A stretch of DNA of 11,719 bases. Origin: Bacillota bacterium (GTDB lineage: Bacteria; Bacillota; Clostridia; Peptostreptococcales; Anaerovoracaceae). This document shows positions 1 through 7,149 of the stretch, in pieces. The notes beneath the pieces were generated by a model. The model was not told where the DNA came from and did not search any database. It saw only the letters and a list, made by a program, of their open reading frames with translations. The DNA lies in assembly GCA_016284575.1 (NCBI GenBank), contig JAEEPD010000103.1, positions 1 through 11,719 of the forward strand. Reading direction: 5' to 3'. Each line of letters begins with the position of its first letter. Position 1 is the first letter of the stretch. The translations under genes were made by a program, and so were the position numbers.

Positions 1-1695
1 AATTTCATTGATACTCCGGGTGTATTCGATTTCGTGGGCGAGGTCAATTCCGCTCTGAGAGCCGCTGAGGCCGCTGCAATTTTTGTAGACGCTTCCTCCG
101 GCGTCCAGGTAGGTACCGAAAAGTCCTGGAACTACTGCGAAGCCGCAAAAATGCCCAGATTCTTTGTCATCAACAAGACCGACAAGGACAACGTAGATGT
201 TAAAGAAGTCATGAATGCTCTGCAGGCAAAGTTCGGCTCCACCGTTATGACAATGGACAACGAGGACGCCATAAACGAAGCCATCGCAGAATCCGACGAG
301 GAGCTCATGGAGAAGTTCTTCGATGGTGAGGAGTTCACCGCCGAGGAAAAGGCCAGAGGAATAGCAGCCGCAATCAAGGGCGGCAGCCTCTGCCCCGTAT
401 TCACCTGCTCCGCTCTGAAGGGCGACGGTGTGAAGGACGTTCTGGATGCCTGCATCAACTACGTTCCCAAGGCTGAGGGCGAGGTTCCCACAGTGGACGG
501 CGACAGCGTTGCCTACGGCGACGGCCCCGTTGCAGCCTTCATCTTCAAGACCATCGCAGATCCCTTCCTTGGCAAGATCTCCCTTGCAAAGCTTATCCGC
601 GGCAAGCTGACCCCCGCCATGGTGGTATACAACAGCAACGCAGAGAAGGAAGAAAAGCTGGGCTCCATGTTCTTCATGAGAGGCAAGACCCAGGGCGAGT
701 GCCCGGGCGTCAACCCCGGCGACATCGTAGCCTTCGCGAAGCTGCAGTTCACCCAGACCGGTGACACCCTCTGCGACAAGGCTAACCCCGTAAAGTTCGC
801 ACCCGTTGAATATCCTCAGCCCACACTCTTTACCGCTATCGAGTCCAAGGCTAAGGGCGACGATGCAAAGGTTGCTTCCGGCATTGCAAAGCTCAAGGAA
901 GAGGATCCTTCCTTCAGCTTCGAAAGAAATGTTGAGACCCGTCAGTCCCTGCTGGGCACCCAGGGCGACCTGCAGACAGGCACCCTGCTGGCAAAGCTCA
1001 AGGACAGATACGGCGCAGATATCGTTGTTGTTCCCCAGAAGGTAGCTTACAGAGAGACCATCAAGGGCAATTCCGACGTACAGGGCAAGCACAAGAAGCA
1101 GACCGGTGGTTCCGGCCAGTACGGCGATGTTTACATCAAGTTCAGCCCCTCCGCCGAGGAGTTCGAGTTTGCCGATGAGACCGTAGGCGGCTGCGTTCCC
1201 AAGAACTTCATTCCCGCAGTTGAAAAGGGACTGCGCGAGTGCATGGAGAAGGGTCCCCTTGCAGGCTGCAAGTGCCAGAACATCAAGGCAACCCTCTACT
1301 ATGGTTCCTATCACGCTGTAGACTCCGATGAAATGTCCTTCAAGCTGGCTGCTTCCATCGCCTTCAAGAAGGGTATCGTTGAGGCTAAGCCCTGCCTGCT
1401 GGAGCCCATCATGCACGTTGAGATCATCGTTCCTCAGGACTACACCGGCGATGTTATGGGCGACATGAACAAGCGCCGCGGCGCCATCCTGGGCATGGAA
1501 CCTATGCATGGCGGACTGCAGAAGCTGATTGCAGAAGCTCCTCAGGTAGAGCTCTTCAGCTATGCAAACGATCTGAGAGCCATGACTCAGGCAAGAGGCA
1601 GCTTCACCCTGAGATTCGAGCGCTACTCCGAGGTTCCCGGCCAGCTGGCTCAGAAGATCATCGAGGCTCACAAGGAAGAGGAAGAGAACGCCTAG
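1..1695 (+). CDS. Elongation factor G-like GTPase (EF-G-2 type), 5'-truncated by window edge
   Basis: The reading frame is open from base 1, so the N-terminus lies outside the window. The 564 codons present match the last four fifths of a protein of about 690 residues; the P-loop and switch I are missing. Visible GTPase motifs are G3 DTPG (codons 4-7), G4 NKTD (58-61) and G5 SAL (137-139). Domains II to V follow. The domain IV loop KHKKQTGGSGQYG starts near codon 363, and the domain V segment ends with an acidic, Glu-rich tail. G3 continues as DTPGVFDFVGE rather than the DTPGHVDF of canonical EF-G, so the catalytic His is replaced. By my recollection of the family, this and the GVQVGTEK segment resemble Thermus EF-G-2 and the PRK12740-like paralogs, not the housekeeping fusA product. 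Ile is almost always ATC, unlike radA downstream, which suggests high expression. A role in ribosome translocation or recycling is inferred. EF-G family membership is very secure and the EF-G-2 subtype is likely. Confidence 0.93.
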   Translation, partial: NFIDTPGVFDFVGEVNSALRAAEAAAIFVDASSGVQVGTEKSWNYCEAAKMPRFFVINKTDKDNVDVKEVMNALQAKFGSTVMTMDNEDAINEAIAESDEELMEKFFDGEEFTAEEKARGIAAAIKGGSLCPVFTCSALKGDGVKDVLDACINYVPKAEGEVPTVDGDSVAYGDGPVAAFIFKTIADPFLGKISLAKLIRGKLTPAMVVYNSNAEKEEKLGSMFFMRGKTQGECPGVNPGDIVAFAKLQFTQTGDTLCDKANPVKFAPVEYPQPTLFTAIESKAKGDDAKVASGIAKLKEEDPSFSFERNVETRQSLLGTQGDLQTGTLLAKLKDRYGADIVVVPQKVAYRETIKGNSDVQGKHKKQTGGSGQYGDVYIKFSPSAEEFEFADETVGGCVPKNFIPAVEKGLRECMEKGPLAGCKCQNIKATLYYGSYHAVDSDEMSFKLAASIAFKKGIVEAKPCLLEPIMHVEIIVPQDYTGDVMGDMNKRRGAILGMEPMHGGLQKLIAEAPQVELFSYANDLRAMTQARGSFTLRFERYSEVPGQLAQKIIEAHKEEEENA

Positions 1696-1736
1696 TTTTT
1701 CCTCTTGTGGGCATCTGCTGATCAAATCAGACATTC

Positions 1737-1770
1737 AAATGAAGGTCCTTTTGGACCTTCATTTTGTTAT
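1737..1770 (+). terminator. Intrinsic terminator after the EF-G-like gene
   Basis: A perfect 12-bp stem (1737-1748 with 1753-1764) closes on a TTTT loop and runs into a T-rich stretch (TTTTGTTAT from 1762). It lies about 40 bases after the stop codon at 1693-1695. This is a classic Rho-independent terminator, and it separates the EF-G-like gene from the surface-protein gene. Confidence 0.93.
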
Positions 1771-1834
1771 ACATAAAACAGAATTCTCCCGCCTCAGAGT
1801 TCATTTTTTAACAAGACTCCGTTCACATTATTCT

Positions 1835-1863
1835 TTGTGAAATACCTGACAACGAGTTATTAT
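1835..1863 (+). promoter_or_regulatory. Candidate sigma-A promoter of the SLH surface-protein gene
   Basis: TTGTGA (1835-1840), a 17-base spacer and TATTAT (1858-1863) fit a -35/-10 pair in an AT-rich region, about 65 bases ahead of the start codon. The preceding terminator means the gene needs its own promoter. A TTCACA-N8-TGTGAA palindrome (1822-1841) overlaps the -35 and could be an operator. Inferred from sequence only. Confidence 0.55.
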
Positions 1864-1928
1864 ATATTTGTTAAAGTGTTTTATATTTTTCCGCTTCAGA
1901 CTGCGGACCACTCAAGGAGGAAAAATAT

Positions 1929-2006
1929 ATGAAAGGAAAAAGGATATTTGCAAGCCTTGTGGCATTGTGCCTTCTGATAGGTCTGATGCCCATGGCAGCG
2001 TTTGCA
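1929..2006 (+). other. Sec signal peptide of the SLH surface protein
   Basis: Residues 1-26: a positive n-region (K2, K4, R5), a hydrophobic core around residues 6-20, and a c-region ending AFA before R27, which fits signal peptidase I. Cys14 is preceded by VAL, which is not a good lipobox, so a lipoprotein is unlikely. Confidence 0.88.
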
Positions 2007-5000
2007 AGAGAACCGGACGAGAATACCAAGTGGCAGGATGCAGACCCTGTTCAGGTGGCAACAGCACAGGAGCTTCTTGCTGCACTGCCTTCCGGTGAAA
2101 GTGAACCGGATGACAACAACATCATCTGGATAAAAACCGCGGAGATGACTGCGGACATCACACTGACAAGTGGCCAGAGTCTTGAAACGCTCGGCAAGCT
2201 GTACATTCCGGACGGCATTACTCTTACTGTGGAGGACGGTGCCTATGCAGAAGCCTCGTTCATCGTTGAGCAGGGTGGAACAATAGATGTCAAACGAGGC
2301 GGAGAACTTGCCACGACCATGGGCGGAGAGAAAGCCATTGACATTTCCGGAACGGTTAAAATCAACTCCGGCGCCAAGCTGACATCCCAGATGGGCGGAA
2401 CCGTTTATGTGGAGCCCAACGGCGTGTTTATAATGGCCGGCGATTTCTACTGCCCGGGTTATCCCCTGGGAGATGACCAACCGGGGATCCGCGCAGGATT
2501 CTACAGAGATGATAATGCTATTCTGCCGGCCAGTGCAAACGGTACAGTTCATGCGCTGGTGGACGATGAAAACGGCGACGATCTTTACGCTCAGTTGGTG
2601 GCTGCCTTTGACGGAACCGATGTGACCGTCGTACGTGAAGCAGCCGGCCCTCAGCAGAATGACGGCTTCGGCACCTGCAGCGCAGAATACGACCGGGATA
2701 CCGACAGCTACAGCATCCCGGATGATCCGCGGATCACACAGGGCTACGTCATCAGAAAGGACATGTCCGTTATGATATGCTTCTTCGACGGTGAAGATTC
2801 CATAACGGATCTTTCGAGGATTACCCTGGAGGGCGACGGCCTGAGCCTTGAAGAAACCGATACAGAAGGCGTCTTCAGCTTCTCCGCAAGCAAATGGGTG
2901 GAAGGAAGAGCTTATCTGGACAAGACTGTGGGGGGAGACAGCGGATCCATCCTGATGGCTGCGTCGATCCCGAATGTGGGCTTCTCCAAGACCACCGAAG
3001 GCGGTCAGGATAACTACATTACAGAGTGTACACTGACAGCTGAGAACAATAAGGTCTACGTGGTTTCCAACTATGATGACATAGAGATCACATCCTTCGA
3101 CTGGGATCAGCAGTTTGCGGAAGCAGAAGAGCTGACCCCCGGTAAGGTATGGGAGCTCACCATCAGCAGCGATGTGCCCGACGATTACTGGATCTGGTTC
3201 GAGGCTGAGGCCGTAAATTCAGGAAACACCAGGCCTTTCAACGAAACCGGCAGCCTGAGGATCATCAACACCTTACCCAGACTGCAGGCAACCGAATGCT
3301 GGTATGAGGGGCGGGACGATGAATATCGAATCTCCGATAATCCGCGCTTTGAGTCCAGACGCTGGTCGTATAAGGGCGACGGATTCAACCTGGCCTTCCT
3401 CTATCCTGATACTGTCATCGGAGACAAACTGGAGTTCAGCGACGGCTGTGAGGCTGAATATGAAGGCGATATCGAGACCGACTACGGCACTCTGTCCGTT
3501 TACTGGATACAGATGGAGGGCTGGGACGACATAGCTGTAAGCATGGAAGGCACGGATACCGTATATACCATCATATCCGAGCTGCCCGAGATTGGCGCCT
3601 ACAAGGCACAGACAGCCACTGAAGACAACTTCATAACCGAGCTGGAGCTCACTTCAGATAACCGCACATTCTACGTTGTCAGTTCCATGCCCGACGACAT
3701 TAAGATCACAAAGGTGGGCTTCAGGGAAGGCTCAGAAGAGGCGCAGTATGTGGAAAGCATAGAGCCCGTTACCGAAGGAGAGGTCTATCTGGTGACCGTC
3801 GGTGAAGATTTCCCCGACGGCTGGGGCATTAATCTGGACGCGGAATTCGTGGGCAGGACCAATCCCGACTGGACCGGCAACATCGGCATCTGGGTAGAGG
3901 TCGCCAACAAGATTCCCAGAGCGGAGATCCTCTGGAACGATTACGATGATGAAGCCAGAAGGGATTATTTCGATCTGGAAAATGGCCGCTACGATACGGA
4001 AATAGGTATGGCCAGCGGCGAGAACAGATGGTTCGCCGTGACCTTCGGCCGTCAGTTCGTGGATCTGAACGACCTGGAGGCGAGCGAAGGCCTCGGTATC
4101 GACTCCTACGATGAGGTGGAAAATGCCATCCAGATCTGGCTCGTCAGCTGGGAACCCCAGACCATAGTCTACAAGGGAGAGGGCGCTTCAGATAACCTGG
4201 CGCTGAATACAATAAAGATAAACCCGGAGCTGCCCAGATTTGGCATCTATAAGGCGGACAGCGCTGCCAAGGAGAATTTCCTGACCGAATTCGATATCAC
4301 CGATGACAACAATGTGGTCTACCTCCTGCCGGCTGACGATCGCTATACCATAAAGGGCATCGGCTATGACAACGAATACATGACCGTTGAAGCTGTTACC
4401 CCGGGCAAGGCCTGCAAGGTGACCTTTAAAGAGAATGCTCCCAGCTCCTTCGATGCGCACTGGGAGGTGACATACGATTTCACTGACGAGCATTGGAGCG
4501 AAGAGGACGTGACCGATCATGTGGAGCTTAATGTAAGCAACAGCATCACCAGGCTTGTTATGAGCTATGCCTGGGATACCGGTGAAGAAGATCAAGTGAA
4601 TTTCACCATCCCAGACGAGGATGAGTACCGTGCAAGCCAGTTCGACGTGATGCCCGGTGTCGATTTCGTGGTGTTCTACTACGGCGGTCAGGTCATTACC
4701 GATCTGAGCCAGCTGCAGGCCTCCGGCAGCGTGGTGCTCTCCGTTCCCGAAGAGCCTCACGATGAGGGCGTCTTCCGTTTGGAAATGGAGGAATTCGCTG
4801 ACGCAAGCATCACCTACAAGGGCGCCGATAAGAACAATGTGGTGACCCTGACCGCGAAGCTCAACGAATTTGATGCATATACCACTTCAAAGCCGAGCTA
4901 CGATACCCGCACAGACATCATAAAGCTTGCGGAATCCACCGAGTTCTATCTCATCGGTACTAATCCGGAATTTGAGATCACGGGCGTAAACATTGCAGAG

Positions 5001-6989
5001 TTCGTACCTGACGTTGACGATCCGGACTACGATGCGGAGACTAACCCCATCGAAAAACTGGACTATGAAAGCCTGAAGGGTTACATGACTGTCGGTACTC
5101 CCACCAAGGATGCAGACGGTAACTGGGTGATCAAGGTGACCGCCGACAAGGACAAGTTTACCGAGAGCAAGGAAGTCGTATTCCAGGCCGAGAGGAAGTA
5201 TCTCTACGGAGATAATTTCACAGATACCTTCAGCATCTGGCTGGAAATCCAGGCGGAGGCTTCCATTGAGACCTCTGAGCCTAAGCTGGCGGATACCTGT
5301 GCATCTGTATCGGATGACATAGACGACGCTGACAAGCCTGCGGCTCAGACTGCCGCCGGAAGCGTAAAGGATGATGCCTCTGCCTCTCTGGTCGATGCCT
5401 TCGAGATAGACGAGGATGTCTACGAGGAGGCTCAGCGGCAGATAGAGAATGCATCTGAGGATGCTTCCAACCCGCTCAATGCGGACCTGAAGACAGACAC
5501 CATCACCATAATTCCTGTGATGTACTACGATGTGGAGGCCAAGACCTTCAGCGCCGATGCCATAACCATGGACATCACGCCCATGGTCACCTACTACGCC
5601 ACCATCGTTACCCCCGATGCCATAGATCAGATTGGCGATCTGGACAACGATCCCAATACCATCAATCTGGGCAGCACCGGGGCAACTGTGACCAAGGCTG
5701 TGACCCTCACCATAGAGCTGCCCGAGTCCTTTGTCACCTCCGGCGGCGCCATCGTGGAGAAGGTCTACATCATCCACACCAAGGATGACGGGACCGAATA
5801 TGTATATGAAGGCACAGTGGAGAAGGATGCCGATACAGGGGCTTACATAGTGAAGTTCACCAACCCCAACGGCTTCTCCGAGTTCACCTTCACCACCACA
5901 GATCCGTCTGTCGCTTCCATCGGAAGCGTGGGCTACACCACAGTCCAGGCGGCCTTTGATGCTGTCAAGAACGGCGAGACCATAGTGATAGGAAAGGCTG
6001 TGACCACCACTACCGTGGCCGTTAAAAACGATGCGGAGATGAGCTTTACCGTCAAGACCGAGGGCGAGGGCAAGCTGCCCGAGCAGTTCGATCCCAAGAC
6101 TGCCGTGGATTCAACCCACTATCCTGTAAGCACCGCAAACTCCAGCGGTGTGGTCACCGTTACCGTAAAGAAGCCGGTACAGCCCAGCTACAGCGCTCCC
6201 GAGACCAGGTACACACTGACCTTCGAGACCAACGGCGGCGAGCCCATGGAGAAGGTGACCAAGGCCGAGGGCAGCAGGCTGCTGCTTTCCGCTTACGTTC
6301 CTGTGAAGGAGGGCTCCGAGTTCGAGGGCTGGTTCGAGGATGAGGAATTCAAGACCGCCATCGACACCGTGGTATTCACAAAGGATCAGAAGGTCTACGC
6401 CAAGTGGAAGGAAGAGGCCAAGCCTCCCGTTGAGAACCCCTTCGTGGATGTCAACCAGGGCGACTACTTCTACGATGCTGTCCAGTGGGCAGTGGCAAAC
6501 GGCATTACCGACGGCACCAGCCCCACCACCTTCAGCCCCTACAAGGACGCCACAAGGGCTCAGACCGTGACCTTCCTCTGGAGGGCGGCGGGCTGCCCCG
6601 AGCCTGAGACCAGCGGCAATCCCTTCGGCGATGTCACCGAGACTGCCTACTACTACAAGGCGGTGCTGTGGGCTAAGGAGAAGGGCATAACCGACGGAAC
6701 CTCCCCGGACAAGTTCAGCCCGGAGGGCACCGTCACCAGAGCTCAGACGGCCACCTTCCTCTACAGGTTCATCAAGAGCCAGGGCGGCGGCTTCACAGGA
6801 ATGTGGGCCTTCCCGCTGGATTACACTGATGCGGATCAGGTTCCCGACTACGCCTACGAGCCCTTCTGCTACACCACCATGCACGGCATAGTAGAGGGCA
6901 GCAGCGGAAGGCTGACGCCGGGCAGTGACTGCCTCCGCGGGCAGATCGTGACCATGCTCTACAGATACTTCGAGGGCAAGGTTGAATAG
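1929..6989 (+). CDS. Large secreted SLH-domain surface protein with four tandem novel modules
   Basis: This 1686-residue protein starts at ATG 1929, 8 bases after a perfect AAGGAGG (1914-1920). Residues 1-26 are a signal peptide (KGKR, hydrophobic core, AFA cleavage site). Order of parts: a Gly/Thr-rich beta-helix-like region (about 55-170); four two-part modules (249-450, 451-663, 664-874, 875-1110); an Asp/Ala-rich linker and beta-rich region (about 1111-1330); a GYTTVQAAFDAVKNGETI segment (about 1335) like those opening beta-helix repeats in clostridial surface proteins; an InlB/Flg_new-type repeat (about 1428-1494) ending KVYAKWK; and three SLH domains from about 1503 to the end. SLH domains usually bind pyruvylated secondary cell-wall polymer, so a non-covalent cell-wall location is expected. 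There is no LPXTG motif. The protein is strikingly acidic. I see no catalytic motif, so an adhesive, structural or ligand-binding role is a guess. It is monocistronic by its flanking promoter and terminators. Confidence 0.92.
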   Translation: MKGKRIFASLVALCLLIGLMPMAAFAREPDENTKWQDADPVQVATAQELLAALPSGESEPDDNNIIWIKTAEMTADITLTSGQSLETLGKLYIPDGITLTVEDGAYAEASFIVEQGGTIDVKRGGELATTMGGEKAIDISGTVKINSGAKLTSQMGGTVYVEPNGVFIMAGDFYCPGYPLGDDQPGIRAGFYRDDNAILPASANGTVHALVDDENGDDLYAQLVAAFDGTDVTVVREAAGPQQNDGFGTCSAEYDRDTDSYSIPDDPRITQGYVIRKDMSVMICFFDGEDSITDLSRITLEGDGLSLEETDTEGVFSFSASKWVEGRAYLDKTVGGDSGSILMAASIPNVGFSKTTEGGQDNYITECTLTAENNKVYVVSNYDDIEITSFDWDQQFAEAEELTPGKVWELTISSDVPDDYWIWFEAEAVNSGNTRPFNETGSLRIINTLPRLQATECWYEGRDDEYRISDNPRFESRRWSYKGDGFNLAFLYPDTVIGDKLEFSDGCEAEYEGDIETDYGTLSVYWIQMEGWDDIAVSMEGTDTVYTIISELPEIGAYKAQTATEDNFITELELTSDNRTFYVVSSMPDDIKITKVGFREGSEEAQYVESIEPVTEGEVYLVTVGEDFPDGWGINLDAEFVGRTNPDWTGNIGIWVEVANKIPRAEILWNDYDDEARRDYFDLENGRYDTEIGMASGENRWFAVTFGRQFVDLNDLEASEGLGIDSYDEVENAIQIWLVSWEPQTIVYKGEGASDNLALNTIKINPELPRFGIYKADSAAKENFLTEFDITDDNNVVYLLPADDRYTIKGIGYDNEYMTVEAVTPGKACKVTFKENAPSSFDAHWEVTYDFTDEHWSEEDVTDHVELNVSNSITRLVMSYAWDTGEEDQVNFTIPDEDEYRASQFDVMPGVDFVVFYYGGQVITDLSQLQASGSVVLSVPEEPHDEGVFRLEMEEFADASITYKGADKNNVVTLTAKLNEFDAYTTSKPSYDTRTDIIKLAESTEFYLIGTNPEFEITGVNIAEFVPDVDDPDYDAETNPIEKLDYESLKGYMTVGTPTKDADGNWVIKVTADKDKFTESKEVVFQAERKYLYGDNFTDTFSIWLEIQAEASIETSEPKLADTCASVSDDIDDADKPAAQTAAGSVKDDASASLVDAFEIDEDVYEEAQRQIENASEDASNPLNADLKTDTITIIPVMYYDVEAKTFSADAITMDITPMVTYYATIVTPDAIDQIGDLDNDPNTINLGSTGATVTKAVTLTIELPESFVTSGGAIVEKVYIIHTKDDGTEYVYEGTVEKDADTGAYIVKFTNPNGFSEFTFTTTDPSVASIGSVGYTTVQAAFDAVKNGETIVIGKAVTTTTVAVKNDAEMSFTVKTEGEGKLPEQFDPKTAVDSTHYPVSTANSSGVVTVTVKKPVQPSYSAPETRYTLTFETNGGEPMEKVTKAEGSRLLLSAYVPVKEGSEFEGWFEDEEFKTAIDTVVFTKDQKVYAKWKEEAKPPVENPFVDVNQGDYFYDAVQWAVANGITDGTSPTTFSPYKDATRAQTVTFLWRAAGCPEPETSGNPFGDVTETAYYYKAVLWAKEKGITDGTSPDKFSPEGTVTRAQTATFLYRFIKSQGGGFTGMWAFPLDYTDADQVPDYAYEPFCYTTMHGIVEGSSGRLTPGSDCLRGQIVTMLYRYFEGKVE
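2673..5258 (+). repeat. Four tandem diverged protein modules of about 202-236 residues
   Basis: Within the SLH protein I see four copies: residues 249-450, 451-663, 664-874 and 875-1110. Each has an A half and a B half. A halves carry an (I/V)TDLSxL-like or DLNDLEA segment and an aromatic, often YKG, strand, and end in FGIYKA, IGAYKA or FDAYTT. B halves open with DNYITE, DNFITE or ENFLTE, then ELTSDN-like, YVVS and (I/F)EIT(G/S/K) strands, then TPGKVWELT or similar. Modules join at NTLPR, NKIPR and NSITR. Copies are diverged at protein level with no long nucleotide identity, so this is an old duplication. The fourth B half carries an Asp-rich insertion (around residues 1027-1040). They are probably beta-sandwich, Ig-like pairs, but I recognise no named family. 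Confidence 0.75.
6210..6410 (+). other. InlB B-repeat / Flg_new-type beta-grasp domain in the SLH protein
   Basis: Residues about 1428-1494 follow the family pattern: YTLTFETNGG at the start, a central segment ending FEGWFEDEEF, and the closing VYAKWK. Such repeats are common spacers in Gram-positive surface proteins. It sits just before the SLH domains. Confidence 0.85.
6435..6986 (+). other. Three C-terminal S-layer homology (SLH) domains
   Basis: SLH1 starts at residue 1503 (NPFVDV ... GITDGTSPTTFSP ... TRAQ). SLH2 starts at 1564 (NPFGDV ... GITDGTSPDKFSP ... TRAQ). SLH3 (about 1628-1681) is diverged: it has YTDADQVP ... GIVEGSSGRLTP, and LRGQ where the others have TRAQ. The TRAE/TRAQ motif is the known wall-polymer contact in this family, so the third copy may bind weakly or act structurally. 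Confidence 0.92.
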
Positions 6990-7003
6990 GCTGGCTTAAT
7001 GAC

Positions 7004-7085
7004 CCGGTCCATGGGCAAAGGGACCGGATGCTAAATTCAATGACCGATACCGCCGGAGCGAAATCCGGCGGTATTCTTTTGTTTT
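7004..7085 (+). terminator. Hairpin followed by intrinsic terminator after the SLH protein gene
   Basis: The main terminator is an 11-bp GC-rich stem (7047-7057 with 7064-7074) with a six-base GCGAAA loop, followed by TCTTTTGTTTT to 7085. Upstream, a second 7-bp stem (CCGGTCC 7004-7010 with GGACCGG 7021-7027, ten-base loop) lies about 15 bases after the stop codon and lacks its own T-tract. It may help mRNA stability or block readthrough. Confidence 0.92.
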
Positions 7086-7089
7086 ATCA

Positions 7090-7118
7090 TTGACAAATTT
7101 ATACAAATAAGTTAAAAT
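7090..7118 (+). promoter_or_regulatory. Strong sigma-A promoter of radA
   Basis: A consensus TTGACA (7090-7095), a 17-base spacer and TAAAAT (7113-7118). Transcription would begin near 7125, so the in-frame ATG at 7117 lies inside the -10 box and cannot be on this transcript. The predicted leader is about 25 bases. Confidence 0.85.
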
Positions 7119-7149
7119 GAACGAAATAATAAAGCTGATGGAGTGTAAC

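Noticed and set aside
1962..1976. Lipobox around Cys14 in the surface-protein signal peptide
   Set aside because: The residue before Cys is Leu, not Ala/Gly/Ser, and a good AFA signal peptidase I site follows at residue 26.
2673..5258. Recent tandem duplication or assembly artefact in the surface-protein gene
   Set aside because: The modules are similar only at protein pattern level; I see no long identical nucleotide runs between copies.
4887..5777. Long open frame of about 296 codons on the minus strand, and similar ones at 6111-6884 and 4188-4760
   Set aside because: They lie fully antisense to the SLH protein, lack ribosome binding sites and recognisable domains, and follow from the codon pattern of the sense gene.
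7117..7149. ATG at 7117 as the radA start
   Set aside because: It lies inside the TAAAAT -10 box of the radA promoter and has no ribosome binding site at proper distance; ATG 7150 fits better.
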